Assembly (NCBI GenBank): GCA_934561515.1
Contig: CAKTGM010000021.1
Location: forward strand, 1-30,778
Direction of reading: 5' to 3'
Source: an uncultured Oscillospiraceae bacterium
Lineage (GTDB): Bacteria > Bacillota > Clostridia > Oscillospirales > Oscillospiraceae
DNA: 30,778 nucleotides
This document shows, piece by piece, positions 7,625 to 14,978 of the stretch. How positions within the stretch are numbered: the stretch's first letter is position 1; every line of letters begins with the position of its first letter. The position numbers were made by a program, and so were the translations under genes. The notes under the pieces are model-generated. The model did not search any database. It worked only from the letters and a program-made list of their open reading frames with translations, and was not told the DNA's origin.

Positions 7625-8347
7625 ATGAAACGCTTATGGATCTTGCTGCTGACGATGAGTCTCGTGCTGCTGCTTGCCGCCTGCAGCGGCAAGGAAGATG
7701 CCGGCACGCCGGACGAGCCGGACGACGCGCCCGCGCAGGAGCAGGAAAACGAAGACACGCAGAAGCCCGACGAGGAAAACGCGGCGGGCGAGCAGCCGGA
7801 CGAGCAGGAGCAGCCGGACGCGGCAAAGCCCGCGGCGAAGCCCGAGACGAAGCCCGAGACCAAGCCCACCGAAACGCCCGAGCAGCCGAAGGCGGACAAG
7901 CCCGCTTCCTCCGGCGACCCGCTCTCCCTTCTCTCAACGGTCTGGAATACCTACAGCGAGGATGAGATGTTCGCTTCGACCGAGCCGATGAGCATGGACG
8001 TTGGCGACACGGACACGCTCGTCTATCAGCTGACCTTCCCCGCGGACGACGCCGCGCTGATCGACTCCGCCGCCGCACTGCTGCACATGATGAATATGAA
8101 CACCTTCACCTGCGGGGCGTATCACGCCGCCGATGCGAAGGATGTTACTAAACTGGCCGGCGACCTGCGCGACGCCATTCAGGGCAAGCAGTGGATGTGC
8201 GGCTTCCCCGACAAGCTCGTCATCGTGACGATGGACAACTATGTGCTCGGTATGTACGGCGATGAAGAACTCATCAATACCTTCCGCGACAAGCTCCTTG
8301 CGAGCTACAGCGCCGCCGCCGTCGTTTACGACGAGGCGATCGCCTGA
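7625..8347 (+). CDS. Lipoprotein with acidic, proline-rich linker
   Basis: A 240-residue secreted lipoprotein. The signal peptide has a basic start (MKRLW), a leucine-rich core and the lipobox LAAC with Cys20. Residues about 22-95 form a disordered acidic/proline linker with short repeats (PETKPETKP and related). The folded C-terminal part (about 98-240) is predicted alpha/beta with no signature I recognise. The ATG at 7625 has an AAAGGAG site. An open frame extends upstream across the tRNA but cannot be coding there. The design, a surface anchor plus a flexible spacer to cross the wall plus a small domain, is common in Oscillospiraceae. Function unknown. Confidence 0.88.
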   Translation: MKRLWILLLTMSLVLLLAACSGKEDAGTPDEPDDAPAQEQENEDTQKPDEENAAGEQPDEQEQPDAAKPAAKPETKPETKPTETPEQPKADKPASSGDPLSLLSTVWNTYSEDEMFASTEPMSMDVGDTDTLVYQLTFPADDAALIDSAAALLHMMNMNTFTCGAYHAADAKDVTKLAGDLRDAIQGKQWMCGFPDKLVIVTMDNYVLGMYGDEELINTFRDKLLASYSAAAVVYDEAIA

Positions 8348-8399
8348 GCACGGCAGGAAATCAGGCGGGCATCCCGCCAAACCATGCGCCGACCGTGCT

Positions 8400-8436
8400 G
8401 CACGGCTTTCCGCCGTGCGGCGCGGTTTCATTTTGC
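8400..8436 (+). terminator. Possible terminator after the lipoprotein gene
   Basis: GCACGGC (8400-8406) and GCCGTGC (8412-8418) form a stable 7-bp hairpin with a 5-nt loop, followed by GCGGTTTCATTTTGCC. The T-tract is interrupted and distant, so this is a weak call. Confidence 0.4.
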
Positions 8437-8528
8437 CTGTTTTCTGCGCACGGACGGGGCGGTGAAATTCGGGAAAAAGGTATTTTGGGCGCGGAGAGGG
8501 TGCACGAAATGAAGGGATTGTTGCACAA

Positions 8529-8641
8529 CTCTCATAGAAATGACGGAAGTGCGCCATTTCCTTGGCTATTCTAACGGTTGAAAAAAACAAAAAAGGCGTT
8601 AGAATAGAGCCTCGCGAAATGTGTTAAAAATGCTATGAGAG
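8529..8641 (+). promoter_or_regulatory. Promoter of the antiporter gene inside nested inverted repeats
   Basis: A promoter TTGAAA (8578-8583), 16 bp, TAGAAT (8600-8605) is framed by an 11-bp perfect inverted repeat: CTATTCTAACG (8566-8576) and CGTTAGAATAG (8597-8607). The -10 lies inside the right arm. An outer pair, CTCTCATAG (8529-8537) and CTATGAGAG (8633-8641), encloses this and ends 7 bp before the ribosome binding site. A third small hairpin (GAAATG 8537-8542, CATTTC 8555-8560) lies between. This intergenic stretch (8348-8660) holds no gene. The repeats could be an operator or, if transcription starts further upstream, a structured leader. Confidence 0.5.
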
Positions 8642-8660
8642 AGTTTGTGGAGGGAATACA

Positions 8661-9944
8661 ATGTCGTATCATTATTTGCTGGATCTTGCGCTGATCCTGC
8701 TGAGCACGAAGCTTCTGGGCCTTGCCGCGCAGAAGTTCCAGATGCCGCAGGTCGTGGGCGCGCTGCTCGCCGGTCTCATCCTCAGCCCCGCGGGTCTCGG
8801 CCTGCTGTCGGAGACAGAGTTCACCGCGCAGCTCAGCGAGCTTGGCGTCATCGTGCTGATGTTCTCCGCCGGTATGGGCACGGACATCAAGGAGCTTAAA
8901 AACAGCGGCAAGGCGGGCTTCATGGTCGCCCTGCTCGGCGTGGCCGCGCCGTTTGTCATGGGCGCGGGCCTTGCCTGGGGCGCTGCAGAGGCGGGGCTCA
9001 TTGAGAGCAGCGGCATGATCGAAAATATCTTCATCGGCACCGTCCTGACGGCGACCTCCGTGAGCATCACGGTCGAAACGCTCAAGGAGATGAAAAAGCT
9101 CGAAACAAAGGTCGGCAACACGATCCTTGCCGCCGCGCTCATCGACGATGTGCTCGGCCTCATCGCCCTCACGCTTGTGTGCAGCCTTGCCGGCGGGGAC
9201 GAGAGCATCGGCATGGTGCTCGTCAAGATCGCAGGCTTCTTCATTTTTGCCTTTGCCGTCGGCTTTGCCGCCAACCGCGTCTTTTGCTGGATGCTCAAGC
9301 GCCAGCACGGCTGGGCGAGCCACCGCAACTCCGTCTTTGCCTTCGTCCTCTGCCTTGTGATGGCCTACTGCGCCGAGGAGTTCTTCGGCGTTGCCGATAT
9401 CACGGGCGCTTACGCTGCGGGTCTTGCCGTTGCCTGCACGCCCAAGGGAACCTATATCCAGACGAAGTACAACCCCCTCGGTTACCTGCTGCTCACGCCG
9501 GTCTTCTTTGCGAGCATCGGCATCAACGTGCAGATCTCGGGGCTCACGGGCGGGATGGTGGTCTTTGCCATTTTGCTGCTGCTCGTGTCCATCGTCTCAA
9601 AGCTTCTCGGCTGCGGCCTTGGCGCAAAGGCCTGCCAGTTCAGCACGCGCGAGAGCATTCAGGTCGGCGCGGGCATGGCCTGCCGCGGCGAGGTCGCGCT
9701 GATCGTCGCCAACCGCGGCCTTTCGATGGGCGTTCTCTCAAGCGCGATGATGACGCCCATCGTCATCACGGTCGTCTGCGGCACGATCCTGACGCCGATC
9801 CTGCTCAAGCTCTCCTTCCGCGGCCATCACGAGTCCGAGCTCATGCAGAACAACATTGCCGACCGCATGGCAAAGCACCGTCAGCTCGATATCATCACCC
9901 AGCAGCTTTTGCAGGAGGATGAGCAGCTGATGAAAAAGAACTGA
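8661..9944 (+). CDS. Cation/proton antiporter, CPA2 (KefB-like membrane domain only)
   Basis: A 427-residue membrane protein with about 12 hydrophobic segments and the Na_H_Exchanger fold. The paired aspartates of the ion site are Asp162-Asp163 in ALIDDVLGLI. The TATSVSITVETLKE segment (130-143) is the discontinuous helix typical of CPA2. It should exchange Na+ or K+ for H+ at the cytoplasmic membrane, for pH or ion homeostasis. The KefC-type TrkA-N/RCK domain is absent; only a short charged tail follows the last segment, so nucleotide gating is unlikely. The start has GGAGGG 6 bases upstream. It is a single-gene unit with an unusual promoter region and a strong terminator. Confidence 0.93.
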   Translation: MSYHYLLDLALILLSTKLLGLAAQKFQMPQVVGALLAGLILSPAGLGLLSETEFTAQLSELGVIVLMFSAGMGTDIKELKNSGKAGFMVALLGVAAPFVMGAGLAWGAAEAGLIESSGMIENIFIGTVLTATSVSITVETLKEMKKLETKVGNTILAAALIDDVLGLIALTLVCSLAGGDESIGMVLVKIAGFFIFAFAVGFAANRVFCWMLKRQHGWASHRNSVFAFVLCLVMAYCAEEFFGVADITGAYAAGLAVACTPKGTYIQTKYNPLGYLLLTPVFFASIGINVQISGLTGGMVVFAILLLLVSIVSKLLGCGLGAKACQFSTRESIQVGAGMACRGEVALIVANRGLSMGVLSSAMMTPIVITVVCGTILTPILLKLSFRGHHESELMQNNIADRMAKHRQLDIITQQLLQEDEQLMKKN

Positions 9945-9962
9945 GCGCAAAGAGAATCATAG

Positions 9963-9999
9963 AAGAGCGCCTTCCCCGCTGGGGAAGACGCTCTTTTTT
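9963..9999. terminator. Bidirectional terminator between antiporter and degV
   Basis: AGAGCG-C-CTTCCCC and GGGGAAG-A-CGCTCT form a 13-bp stem with one internal mismatch and a GCT loop (9964-9994). TTTTTT follows on the plus strand. It lies between two convergent genes. Confidence 0.85.
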
Positions 10000-10004
10000 G
10001 CGCT

Positions 10005-10835
10005 TTACTCGGTTTCAAAGCCGACGATCACGCCGCCGCGCTCGGCATAGTAGCTGCACAGCCCGCCGCACAGCCGCGTTTTGATGTCCGCGAGCGGAAA
10101 ACGCTCGCGCAGCGCGCGCTCAATGGCGATCGCCGCCTCGCTGTTCTGCGCGTGGCTGATGCGCACCTTGCCGCCGCGGTAGCCGCGCTCGTACATCGCC
10201 TGCACCAGCGCGCTGCGGGCCTTTTTGTCGCCGCGGCACTTCTCCACCGGCTCGATGGTGCCCTGCTCGCTCGCCACGGCGAGGATCTGGATGCCGAGGA
10301 TGCCGATGGCGCCCGCGACAAGCTTGCTCACGCGCCCGTTCTGGGCGAGGTTGTGGACCGAGCGCAGGCAGAAGAGAAGATGCGTGGAGGCGAGGTAAGC
10401 GTCCCCGGCCGCGCAGATCTCGTCGAAGGACTTGCCCTCGCGGACGAGGGAGGCGAGCTTTTCGATGAGCAGCAGCATTTCAGGTCCCGTGCTCAGCGAG
10501 TCGAACACGCGGATCTTCACGCCGGGATGGGCTTGCAGATACAGCTCGCGCGCTGCCATCGCGGATGACCACGTGCCGGATAAGCTGCCCGTGATGCACA
10601 CGACATAGATCTCGTCCGCGCCCTCAAAGGCGCTCATCCAATTCTCCGGGCCGGGACAGGCCGTGCCGGACGGGCCGTTGTGCGAGGCGAGAAAGTCGAG
10701 CATCGCGGCGGTGTCGAGCTGCTCGTTGTCGACAAAGTCGCGCTCACCGGCGCGAATGGTCATGGGAACGGACTGAAAGCAAACGCCCTCTACCGCCTTG
10801 ATGTCGGCAGAGGAGTCGGCGATGATCTTAACCAT
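10005..10835 (-). CDS. DegV family (FakB-like) fatty-acid-binding protein
   Basis: A 276-residue DegV protein. The N-terminal IIADSSADI block, the SGTWSSA segment and the later STGPEM loop are the family's serine/threonine ligand-contact elements, and LRSVHNLAQNGRVSK is the conserved second-domain motif. DegV/FakB proteins carry a fatty acid and present it to the kinase FakA for phosphorylation and entry into phospholipid synthesis. No fakA is in this window. The start at 10835 has AGGAGG 5 bases upstream; a longer frame to 10886 lacks a site and is rejected. It is divergent from a DUF1836 regulator, which is a likely controller. Confidence 0.92.
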   Translation of the reverse strand: MVKIIADSSADIKAVEGVCFQSVPMTIRAGERDFVDNEQLDTAAMLDFLASHNGPSGTACPGPENWMSAFEGADEIYVVCITGSLSGTWSSAMAARELYLQAHPGVKIRVFDSLSTGPEMLLLIEKLASLVREGKSFDEICAAGDAYLASTHLLFCLRSVHNLAQNGRVSKLVAGAIGILGIQILAVASEQGTIEPVEKCRGDKKARSALVQAMYERGYRGGKVRISHAQNSEAAIAIERALRERFPLADIKTRLCGGLCSYYAERGGVIVGFETE

Positions 10836-10897
10836 GGGGACCTCCTGTGGACAAGCGGCCGAAGGCGGCCGCGTTGCAGTGTTCAATATCAGAGACT

Positions 10898-10926
10898 ACC
10901 ATACAACGATTTTCTAAAACTGTCAA
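10898..10926 (-). promoter_or_regulatory. Sigma-A promoter of degV
   Basis: On the minus strand, TTGACA (10921-10926) and TATGGT (10898-10903) are 17 bp apart. The -35 is 4 bp from the first palindrome of the shared regulatory region. Confidence 0.75.
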
Positions 10927-10929
10927 TCG

Positions 10930-10997
10930 GTTTTTGAAAAACTTGTTGACTTTTTCAAAAAGCATGATTAAGATAAAGAAAACATTGTCTAAGACAA
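10930..10997. promoter_or_regulatory. Three 13-bp palindromes: candidate operators shared by degV and the DUF1836 gene
   Basis: GTTTTTGAAAAAC (10930-10942) and CTTTTTCAAAAAG (10950-10962) are perfect odd-centred palindromes whose centres are 20 bp apart, about two helical turns. The first lies between the two divergent -35 boxes. The second covers the end of the plus-strand -35 and much of its spacer. A third, TTGTCTAAGACAA (10985-10997), lies in the leader of the DUF1836 gene and ends at its ribosome binding site. The sequence is seen directly; the operator role is inferred. Confidence 0.6.
10946..10974 (+). promoter_or_regulatory. Sigma-A promoter of the DUF1836 gene
   Basis: TTGACT (10946-10951) and TAAGAT (10969-10974) are 17 bp apart. 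The spacer holds most of the second palindrome, so a protein bound there would block RNA polymerase. Confidence 0.75.
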
Positions 10998-11011
10998 GGA
11001 GGGGATGACCG

Positions 11012-11548
11012 ATGGAGGCGGCAAAGCACGCGCAGCTCGCGGACTCTGTCCGCAGCTTTCATATTCCGCGCCTTGGTGAGATCCCGAGCGTGGGGCTGTA
11101 TCTTGAGCAGGTCGTGCGCTATGTGAACCAGTCGATCGTCGATTGCGGGCTCAGCCCCATCACTGCCTCGATGGTCAGCAACTACGTTAAGCAGAGAATC
11201 ATCCCCGGGCCGGAGAAGAAGGTCTACGGGGTCGAGAGCATCGCCTATCTCGTCTTTGTCTCGTGCGTCAAGAGCGTTGCGGCGATGGACGACATCCGCA
11301 CCCTGATCTCCATCCAGCAGGAGACCTACGACCTGCCGACGGCGTACCATTACTTCTGCGAGGAATTTGAAAACCTCATCCGCTATGTCTTCGGCGCGAG
11401 CGACCGGCTGGAGAGCGTCGGCTCGGACCAGACGGATGAGAAAAAGCTGCTGCGCTCGGCGCTCCTGAGCGTGACGCACAAGCTCTACCTCGACGCCTAT
11501 CTGCGCCTGCTGCGCGAAGACGCGGCCGGGGAAGGGGGAAACTCATGA
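11012..11548 (+). CDS. DUF1836 helix-turn-helix regulator (YkrK-like)
   Basis: A 178-residue protein matching the DUF1836 family. An N-terminal segment IPRLGEIPSVGLYLEQVV is followed by a MerR-like DNA-binding region (ITASMVSNYVKQRIIPGPEKKVYG, described here as two blocks at about 46-70), then a helical C-terminal half. The family member YkrK of Bacillus subtilis represses htpX, so a repressor role is likely. The start has AAGGAGGGG 7 bases upstream. It is divergent from degV, and palindromes lie in both promoters, suggesting autoregulation and control of degV. The effector is unknown; the C-terminal half could sense a lipid or envelope state. Confidence 0.85.
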   Translation: MEAAKHAQLADSVRSFHIPRLGEIPSVGLYLEQVVRYVNQSIVDCGLSPITASMVSNYVKQRIIPGPEKKVYGVESIAYLVFVSCVKSVAAMDDIRTLISIQQETYDLPTAYHYFCEEFENLIRYVFGASDRLESVGSDQTDEKKLLRSALLSVTHKLYLDAYLRLLREDAAGEGGNS

Positions 11549-11577
11549 CAAAGCACAAGACGGCGGCATAAGCGAAG

Positions 11578-11610
11578 AAAGGACTCAGGCTTAGGGGCCT
11601 GAGTCCTTTT
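11578..11610. terminator. Bidirectional terminator between DUF1836 and ECF S-component genes
   Basis: A 13-bp perfect stem, AAAGGACTCAGGC (11578-11590) with its complement at 11597-11609, has a 6-nt loop and T/A runs on both flanks. It separates two convergent genes. Confidence 0.9.
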
Positions 11611-11623
11611 GGATATCTGTGCA

Positions 11624-12178
11624 TTACTCGCGCGGGATCATGCCCGTGCGCTCCATCACCATCACGAGGACGGGGATGAGAACGAGCTGCAAAATGATGC
11701 CGGGGAGGGCCATTGTGACCGCGCCGGAGAGAAACATGGTAAGGTTGAAGGTCGTGCTGCGAAGACCCGCGAGCAGGAACTGCACAAGCCCCCACACGAG
11801 GCGGCCTGCGAGCATCGCGGCGATGAGGGAGAGGTAGATGCGGCCGCCGCGCCCACGGAGCTTACGGTACAGCAGGCCCGAAATAGCGCCGTAGGCCGCC
11901 ATTTCAAATGCCATTGCAACGGACACCCAGACCGGCGGCATACCGAAGATGGCCGAGCGCAGCAGGGGGGAAAGGAAGCCGACCGCAAGGCCCCACGGCC
12001 AGCCGTACATGAAGCCGCACAGCAGCGCGGGGATGTGCATGGGGCAGAGCATCGAGCCGATCCTGGGGACCTGACCGGTCAAAAACGGCAGCACCATCGC
12101 AAGGGCGAGGTAGAGTGCGGAATAGGTGAGCTTCCTCACGGCGGAGGAATTGCGGGGGGAGGCGACGGCGTTGTTCAT
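11624..12178 (-). CDS. ECF transporter S component (DUF3816-type)
   Basis: A 184-residue hydrophobic protein with about six membrane segments. The MHIPALLCGFMYGWPWG block and the LRSAIFGMPP loop are typical of an ECF S-component subgroup of unknown substrate. S components bind a vitamin or other micronutrient and dock to a shared EcfA/A'/T module, which is not in this window. The ATG at 12178 has a GGAGA site; the frame extending to 12238 lacks one. It has its own near-consensus promoter and is divergent from a kinase gene of the uridine-kinase family. That pairing suggests uptake followed by trapping through phosphorylation, for example of a nucleoside-like or vitamin-like ligand. The ligand is not identifiable from sequence. 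Confidence 0.85.
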   Translation of the reverse strand: MNNAVASPRNSSAVRKLTYSALYLALAMVLPFLTGQVPRIGSMLCPMHIPALLCGFMYGWPWGLAVGFLSPLLRSAIFGMPPVWVSVAMAFEMAAYGAISGLLYRKLRGRGGRIYLSLIAAMLAGRLVWGLVQFLLAGLRSTTFNLTMFLSGAVTMALPGIILQLVLIPVLVMVMERTGMIPRE

Positions 12179-12228
12179 GGTAAAATCTCCGTTTCTGCGC
12201 GCGGCGCGCGGTTTGTAACGCTTCGGGC

Positions 12229-12257
12229 ATCTTACCAAAAATGCGCGGCGCTGTCAA
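12229..12257 (-). promoter_or_regulatory. Sigma-A promoter of the ECF S-component gene
   Basis: On the minus strand, TTGACA (12252-12257) and TAAGAT (12229-12234) are 17 bp apart. The leader to the start codon is about 45 nt and contains a GC-only self-complementary stretch (around 12197-12211). I see no known riboswitch in it. Confidence 0.8.
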
Positions 12258-12267
12258 TCCTGCGGCC

Positions 12268-12296
12268 TTGCGCGAGGGGACAAAAGATGCTATCAT
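12268..12296 (+). promoter_or_regulatory. Promoter of the uridine-kinase-like gene
   Basis: TTGCGC (12268-12273) and TATCAT (12291-12296) are 17 bp apart, and the -10 has a TGC extension. It lies back to back with the ECF promoter, 10 bp between the -35 boxes. Confidence 0.65.
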
Positions 12297-12329
12297 CAGC
12301 ATGACTTTTTTAAGAAGGAGACGTCTGTA

Positions 12330-12932
12330 ATGAACGACCTTTCTTTGGAGCGCATCTGGCCGCTCCTTGCGCGCATCGACCGGCTGATGGCGGAGCGGGA
12401 GCGCGTGATCGTCGCCATCGACGGCGGCAGCGCGAGCGGGAAAACGACGCTGGGCGAGCTGCTGCAAGGCGTTTACGCCTGCCCCATCTTCCACATGGAT
12501 GATTATTTCCTCCGCCCCGAGCAGCGCACGCCGGAGCGCTTTGCGCAGCCGGGCGGCAATGTTGACCGCGAGCGCTTCTTGTCGGAGGTGCTGCTGCCGC
12601 TGCGGCAGGGAAAGGCTGTCGACTACCGCCGCTTCGACTGCAAGACCTTTACCATCGCCCCGCCGCGCAGGATCGAGGCGGGAAGGCTCAGCATCGTAGA
12701 AGGCGCCTATGCCATGCACCCCGACCTTGCGATGCACTATGACCTTACGGTGTTTCTCTCCGTTTCGCCGGAAAAACAGCGCGAGCGCATCCTCGTGAGG
12801 AATGCGCCCGCGCAGGCAAAGCTCTTTTTTGAGCGCTGGATCCCCTTTGAGCAGCGCTATTTTTCGGCGCTCAGCGTGCCCGAGCGCTGCGATCTCATCC
12901 TCTCAGGTGACGATCAGAGGAGCGTGCCGTAG
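12330..12932 (+). CDS. Uridine kinase-like P-loop kinase
   Basis: A 200-residue P-loop kinase of the phosphoribulokinase/uridine kinase family. Walker A is GGSASGKT (32-39). HMDDYF (55-60) is the aspartate block that in uridine and nicotinamide riboside kinases holds the catalytic base. A basic lid-like segment (ERILVRN) follows. The substrate is unknown: a nucleoside, nicotinamide riboside or pantothenate-like compound would all fit. The AAGGAG site is 9 bases before the ATG. The gene is divergent from an ECF S component, so its substrate is probably that transporter's cargo. Its 3' end overlaps the convergent yeiH gene by 19 bp. Confidence 0.82.
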   Translation: MNDLSLERIWPLLARIDRLMAERERVIVAIDGGSASGKTTLGELLQGVYACPIFHMDDYFLRPEQRTPERFAQPGGNVDRERFLSEVLLPLRQGKAVDYRRFDCKTFTIAPPRRIEAGRLSIVEGAYAMHPDLAMHYDLTVFLSVSPEKQRERILVRNAPAQAKLFFERWIPFEQRYFSALSVPERCDLILSGDDQRSVP

Positions 12933-13969
12933 GGCGCGATGCCGAGCATATACTCGACCGCGATGGCCACGAGCACCACGAGCAGCGAGACGATGAAGCC
13001 GTGCAGCATCGGCTTTGCGCCGGACTTGCAGAGGGCGGCAAAGTTGGTGTTCAGGCCGATGGCGGCAAGCGCCGCGACCATGAGGAACTTGCTGATGCTC
13101 TTGAGCGTGGCGGCAAGGGGCGCGGGGATGACGCCGAGCGAGCAGAGGATGGACATCGCAAGGAAGCCGAGGATGAACCACGGGAAGAGGGACTTCATAT
13201 TGACCTTCACACCATGCTCGCCGCTCTGCGCGGCGGCCTTCTGCTTCAAGCGGATGCTGATGGCTGCGAAGACCAGCACCGTCGGGATGATGGCGAGCGT
13301 GCGCGTCAGCTTGACCATGGTGGCAAAGTCGCCTGCGGCCTCGCTGAAGGCATAGCCCGTCGCCACGACGCTCGAGGTATCGTTGACCGCTGTGCCGGCC
13401 CACAGGCCGAAGGCTGCGTCGGAAAGGCCCATCGCGCGGCCGAGCAGCGGGAAGACGACGACCATGATGGTATCAAAGAGGAACGTCGCGGACATGCCGT
13501 AGGCGATGTCCATGTCCGTCGCCTCGATGACGGGCGCGACGGCGGCGATGGCGCTGCCGCCGCAGATGCCCGTGCCCGCGTTGATGAGGCTGCTCGTCTT
13601 CCAGTCGAGCCCCAGTGCCTTGCCGACAAGGTAGCCGAGGCCGAAGCAGGTGGCAAGCGTGAAGAGCATGACGGTGAGCGAGAACTTGCCGACCATGAGG
13701 ACGGTCGTGATGTTCAGGCTCGCACCGAGCAGGATGATGGCGAATTTGAGGATCTTTTTCGAGGTGAACTTGATGCCGGGGGTGGTCTTCTCATTCGGCG
13801 CGTAGAAGCGGTTGACGATCATGCCGATGAACATGGCGATGACCGACGCGCCGATGAGGTGCAGCCCCGCCGATTCCTCGAGCTGCTCCAGAAGCTTGGC
13901 GACCACGGCGATGACGAGCGCGATGGCGCAGCCGGGCAGCATTTTTTTCACGGTTTCGATGAATTTCAT
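12914..13969 (-). CDS. YeiH family (UPF0324) putative sulfate exporter
   Basis: A 351-residue membrane protein with about ten hydrophobic segments and the family blocks GTGICGGSAIAAVAPVIEA and GTAVNDTSSVVA. YeiH-type proteins are annotated as putative sulfate exporters and are typically found next to a LysR regulator such as YeiE. Direct transport data are sparse, so the substrate is tentative; an anion is most likely. The ATG at 13969 has a GGAGGAGAG site. It is divergent from the LysR gene at 14089 and shares an overlapping promoter region with it. It converges on the kinase gene with a 19-bp overlap and no visible terminator between. Confidence 0.92.
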   Translation of the reverse strand: MKFIETVKKMLPGCAIALVIAVVAKLLEQLEESAGLHLIGASVIAMFIGMIVNRFYAPNEKTTPGIKFTSKKILKFAIILLGASLNITTVLMVGKFSLTVMLFTLATCFGLGYLVGKALGLDWKTSSLINAGTGICGGSAIAAVAPVIEATDMDIAYGMSATFLFDTIMVVVFPLLGRAMGLSDAAFGLWAGTAVNDTSSVVATGYAFSEAAGDFATMVKLTRTLAIIPTVLVFAAISIRLKQKAAAQSGEHGVKVNMKSLFPWFILGFLAMSILCSLGVIPAPLAATLKSISKFLMVAALAAIGLNTNFAALCKSGAKPMLHGFIVSLLVVLVAIAVEYMLGIAPYGTLL

Positions 13970-14001
13970 GTTGTTTCTCTCTCCTCCAAAGCTTGTTGCC
14001 G

Positions 14002-14065
14002 TTGTATTATAGCACCGACTCGTGATATAATAAAATTATAAATGAGAATATGCCGATTCTTATTT
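14002..14065. promoter_or_regulatory. Overlapping divergent promoters and candidate LysR site
   Basis: On the plus strand TTGTAT (14002-14007), 18 bp, TATAAT (14026-14031) drives the LysR gene. On the minus strand a perfect TATAAT (14006-14011) with a TGC extension drives yeiH; it overlaps the plus -35, so the two promoters should compete. An imperfect inverted repeat, AAATGAGAAT (14040-14049) and ATTCTTATTT (14056-14065), covers the likely plus-strand start site and is a candidate autoregulatory LysR operator. Confidence 0.6.
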
Positions 14066-14088
14066 GTTATCGATGGGAGGAAGAGACC

Positions 14089-14934
14089 ATGGACCAGCGG
14101 CTCGAGACATTTCTTACCCTCTGCGCCACGATGAACTACCGCAAGGCGGCTGAGCGATTGCACCTGACGCAGCCGACCGTCACCAAGCAGATTCAGGCGC
14201 TTGAAGCGCTCTACGGCGTGCGCCTTTTCACCTACGACAGCCGCAAGCTCAGAAAAACGCCGCAGGGAGAGACGCTTGAGACCTACGCCATCAGCCAGCG
14301 CTATCAGGACGAGGAGCTGCGATGCGCCCTCAGCGCGCAGGAAAAGACGCGCCTTCGCATCGGCGCGACCAAATCCATCGGCGACTACATCCTGCCGCCG
14401 CAGATCGGGCGGTTTTTACAAGAGCCGGAAAACGAGCTCTTTTTTACTGTGGACAACACCGCCAATCTGCTCGCCCAGCTCGAGGGCGGGGCGCTTGACT
14501 TTGTCGTGCTCGAGGGCATCTTCGACAAGCGCCGCTACGAAAGCTTCCTGCTGCGCAATGAGCCGTATATCGGCGTGTGCGCGAAGGAGCATCCCTTTTC
14601 GGGACGCGAGGTGCCGCTGCCCGAGCTTTTTTCCGAGCGGCTCATCCTGCGCGAGCCCGGCTCCGGCACGCGCAACATCCTAGAGCGCGAGCTTCAGCAG
14701 TGCGGCTATACGCCCGATGCCTTCCGCTCCAATGTCTGCATCAGCAGCTTCAAGATCATCCGCGACCTTGTGCGCGCGGGGCAGGGCGTGAGCTTCCTCT
14801 ATGCGGCGGTCGTCAGGGACGATGCGGGCATCGCCCGCTTCTCCTGCCCGCCGCTCACGGGCGTGCACGAGCTGAACGTCGTGTGCCTCAAGCATACGAA
14901 CGCGCCCGCCCTCGCCCGCCGATTTCTTGATTGA
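14089..14934 (+). CDS. LysR family regulator of the YeiH exporter
   Basis: A 281-residue LysR regulator. The winged helix-turn-helix (about 1-62) includes YRKAAERLHLTQPTVTKQIQ and then the wing segment. The periplasmic-binding-like effector domain (about 88-281) contains the usual LREPGSGTR loop near residues 185-193, which is typical of CysB/CysL-like members that sense sulfur anions or similar small ligands. The ATG at 14089 has GGGAGGAAG 5-7 bases upstream; the frame extending to 14050 is not needed. It is divergent from yeiH, the standard arrangement for a LysR gene and its target. Confidence 0.92.
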   Translation: MDQRLETFLTLCATMNYRKAAERLHLTQPTVTKQIQALEALYGVRLFTYDSRKLRKTPQGETLETYAISQRYQDEELRCALSAQEKTRLRIGATKSIGDYILPPQIGRFLQEPENELFFTVDNTANLLAQLEGGALDFVVLEGIFDKRRYESFLLRNEPYIGVCAKEHPFSGREVPLPELFSERLILREPGSGTRNILERELQQCGYTPDAFRSNVCISSFKIIRDLVRAGQGVSFLYAAVVRDDAGIARFSCPPLTGVHELNVVCLKHTNAPALARRFLD

Positions 14935-14941
14935 TAAAAAG

Positions 14942-14978
14942 AAAGAAGAGAGACGCTGATCGCGTCTCTCTTCTTTTT
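14942..14978. terminator. Bidirectional terminator between LysR gene and phosphoesterase
   Basis: A perfect 15-bp stem, AAAGAAGAGAGACGC (14942-14956) with its complement at 14962-14976, has a 5-nt loop TGATC and A/T runs on both sides. It serves two convergent genes. Confidence 0.93.

Noticed and set aside
7835..7905. Short repeats in the lipoprotein gene as a CRISPR-like or tandem array
   Set aside because: They encode a low-complexity PETKP linker in frame; there are no spacers or longer repeats.
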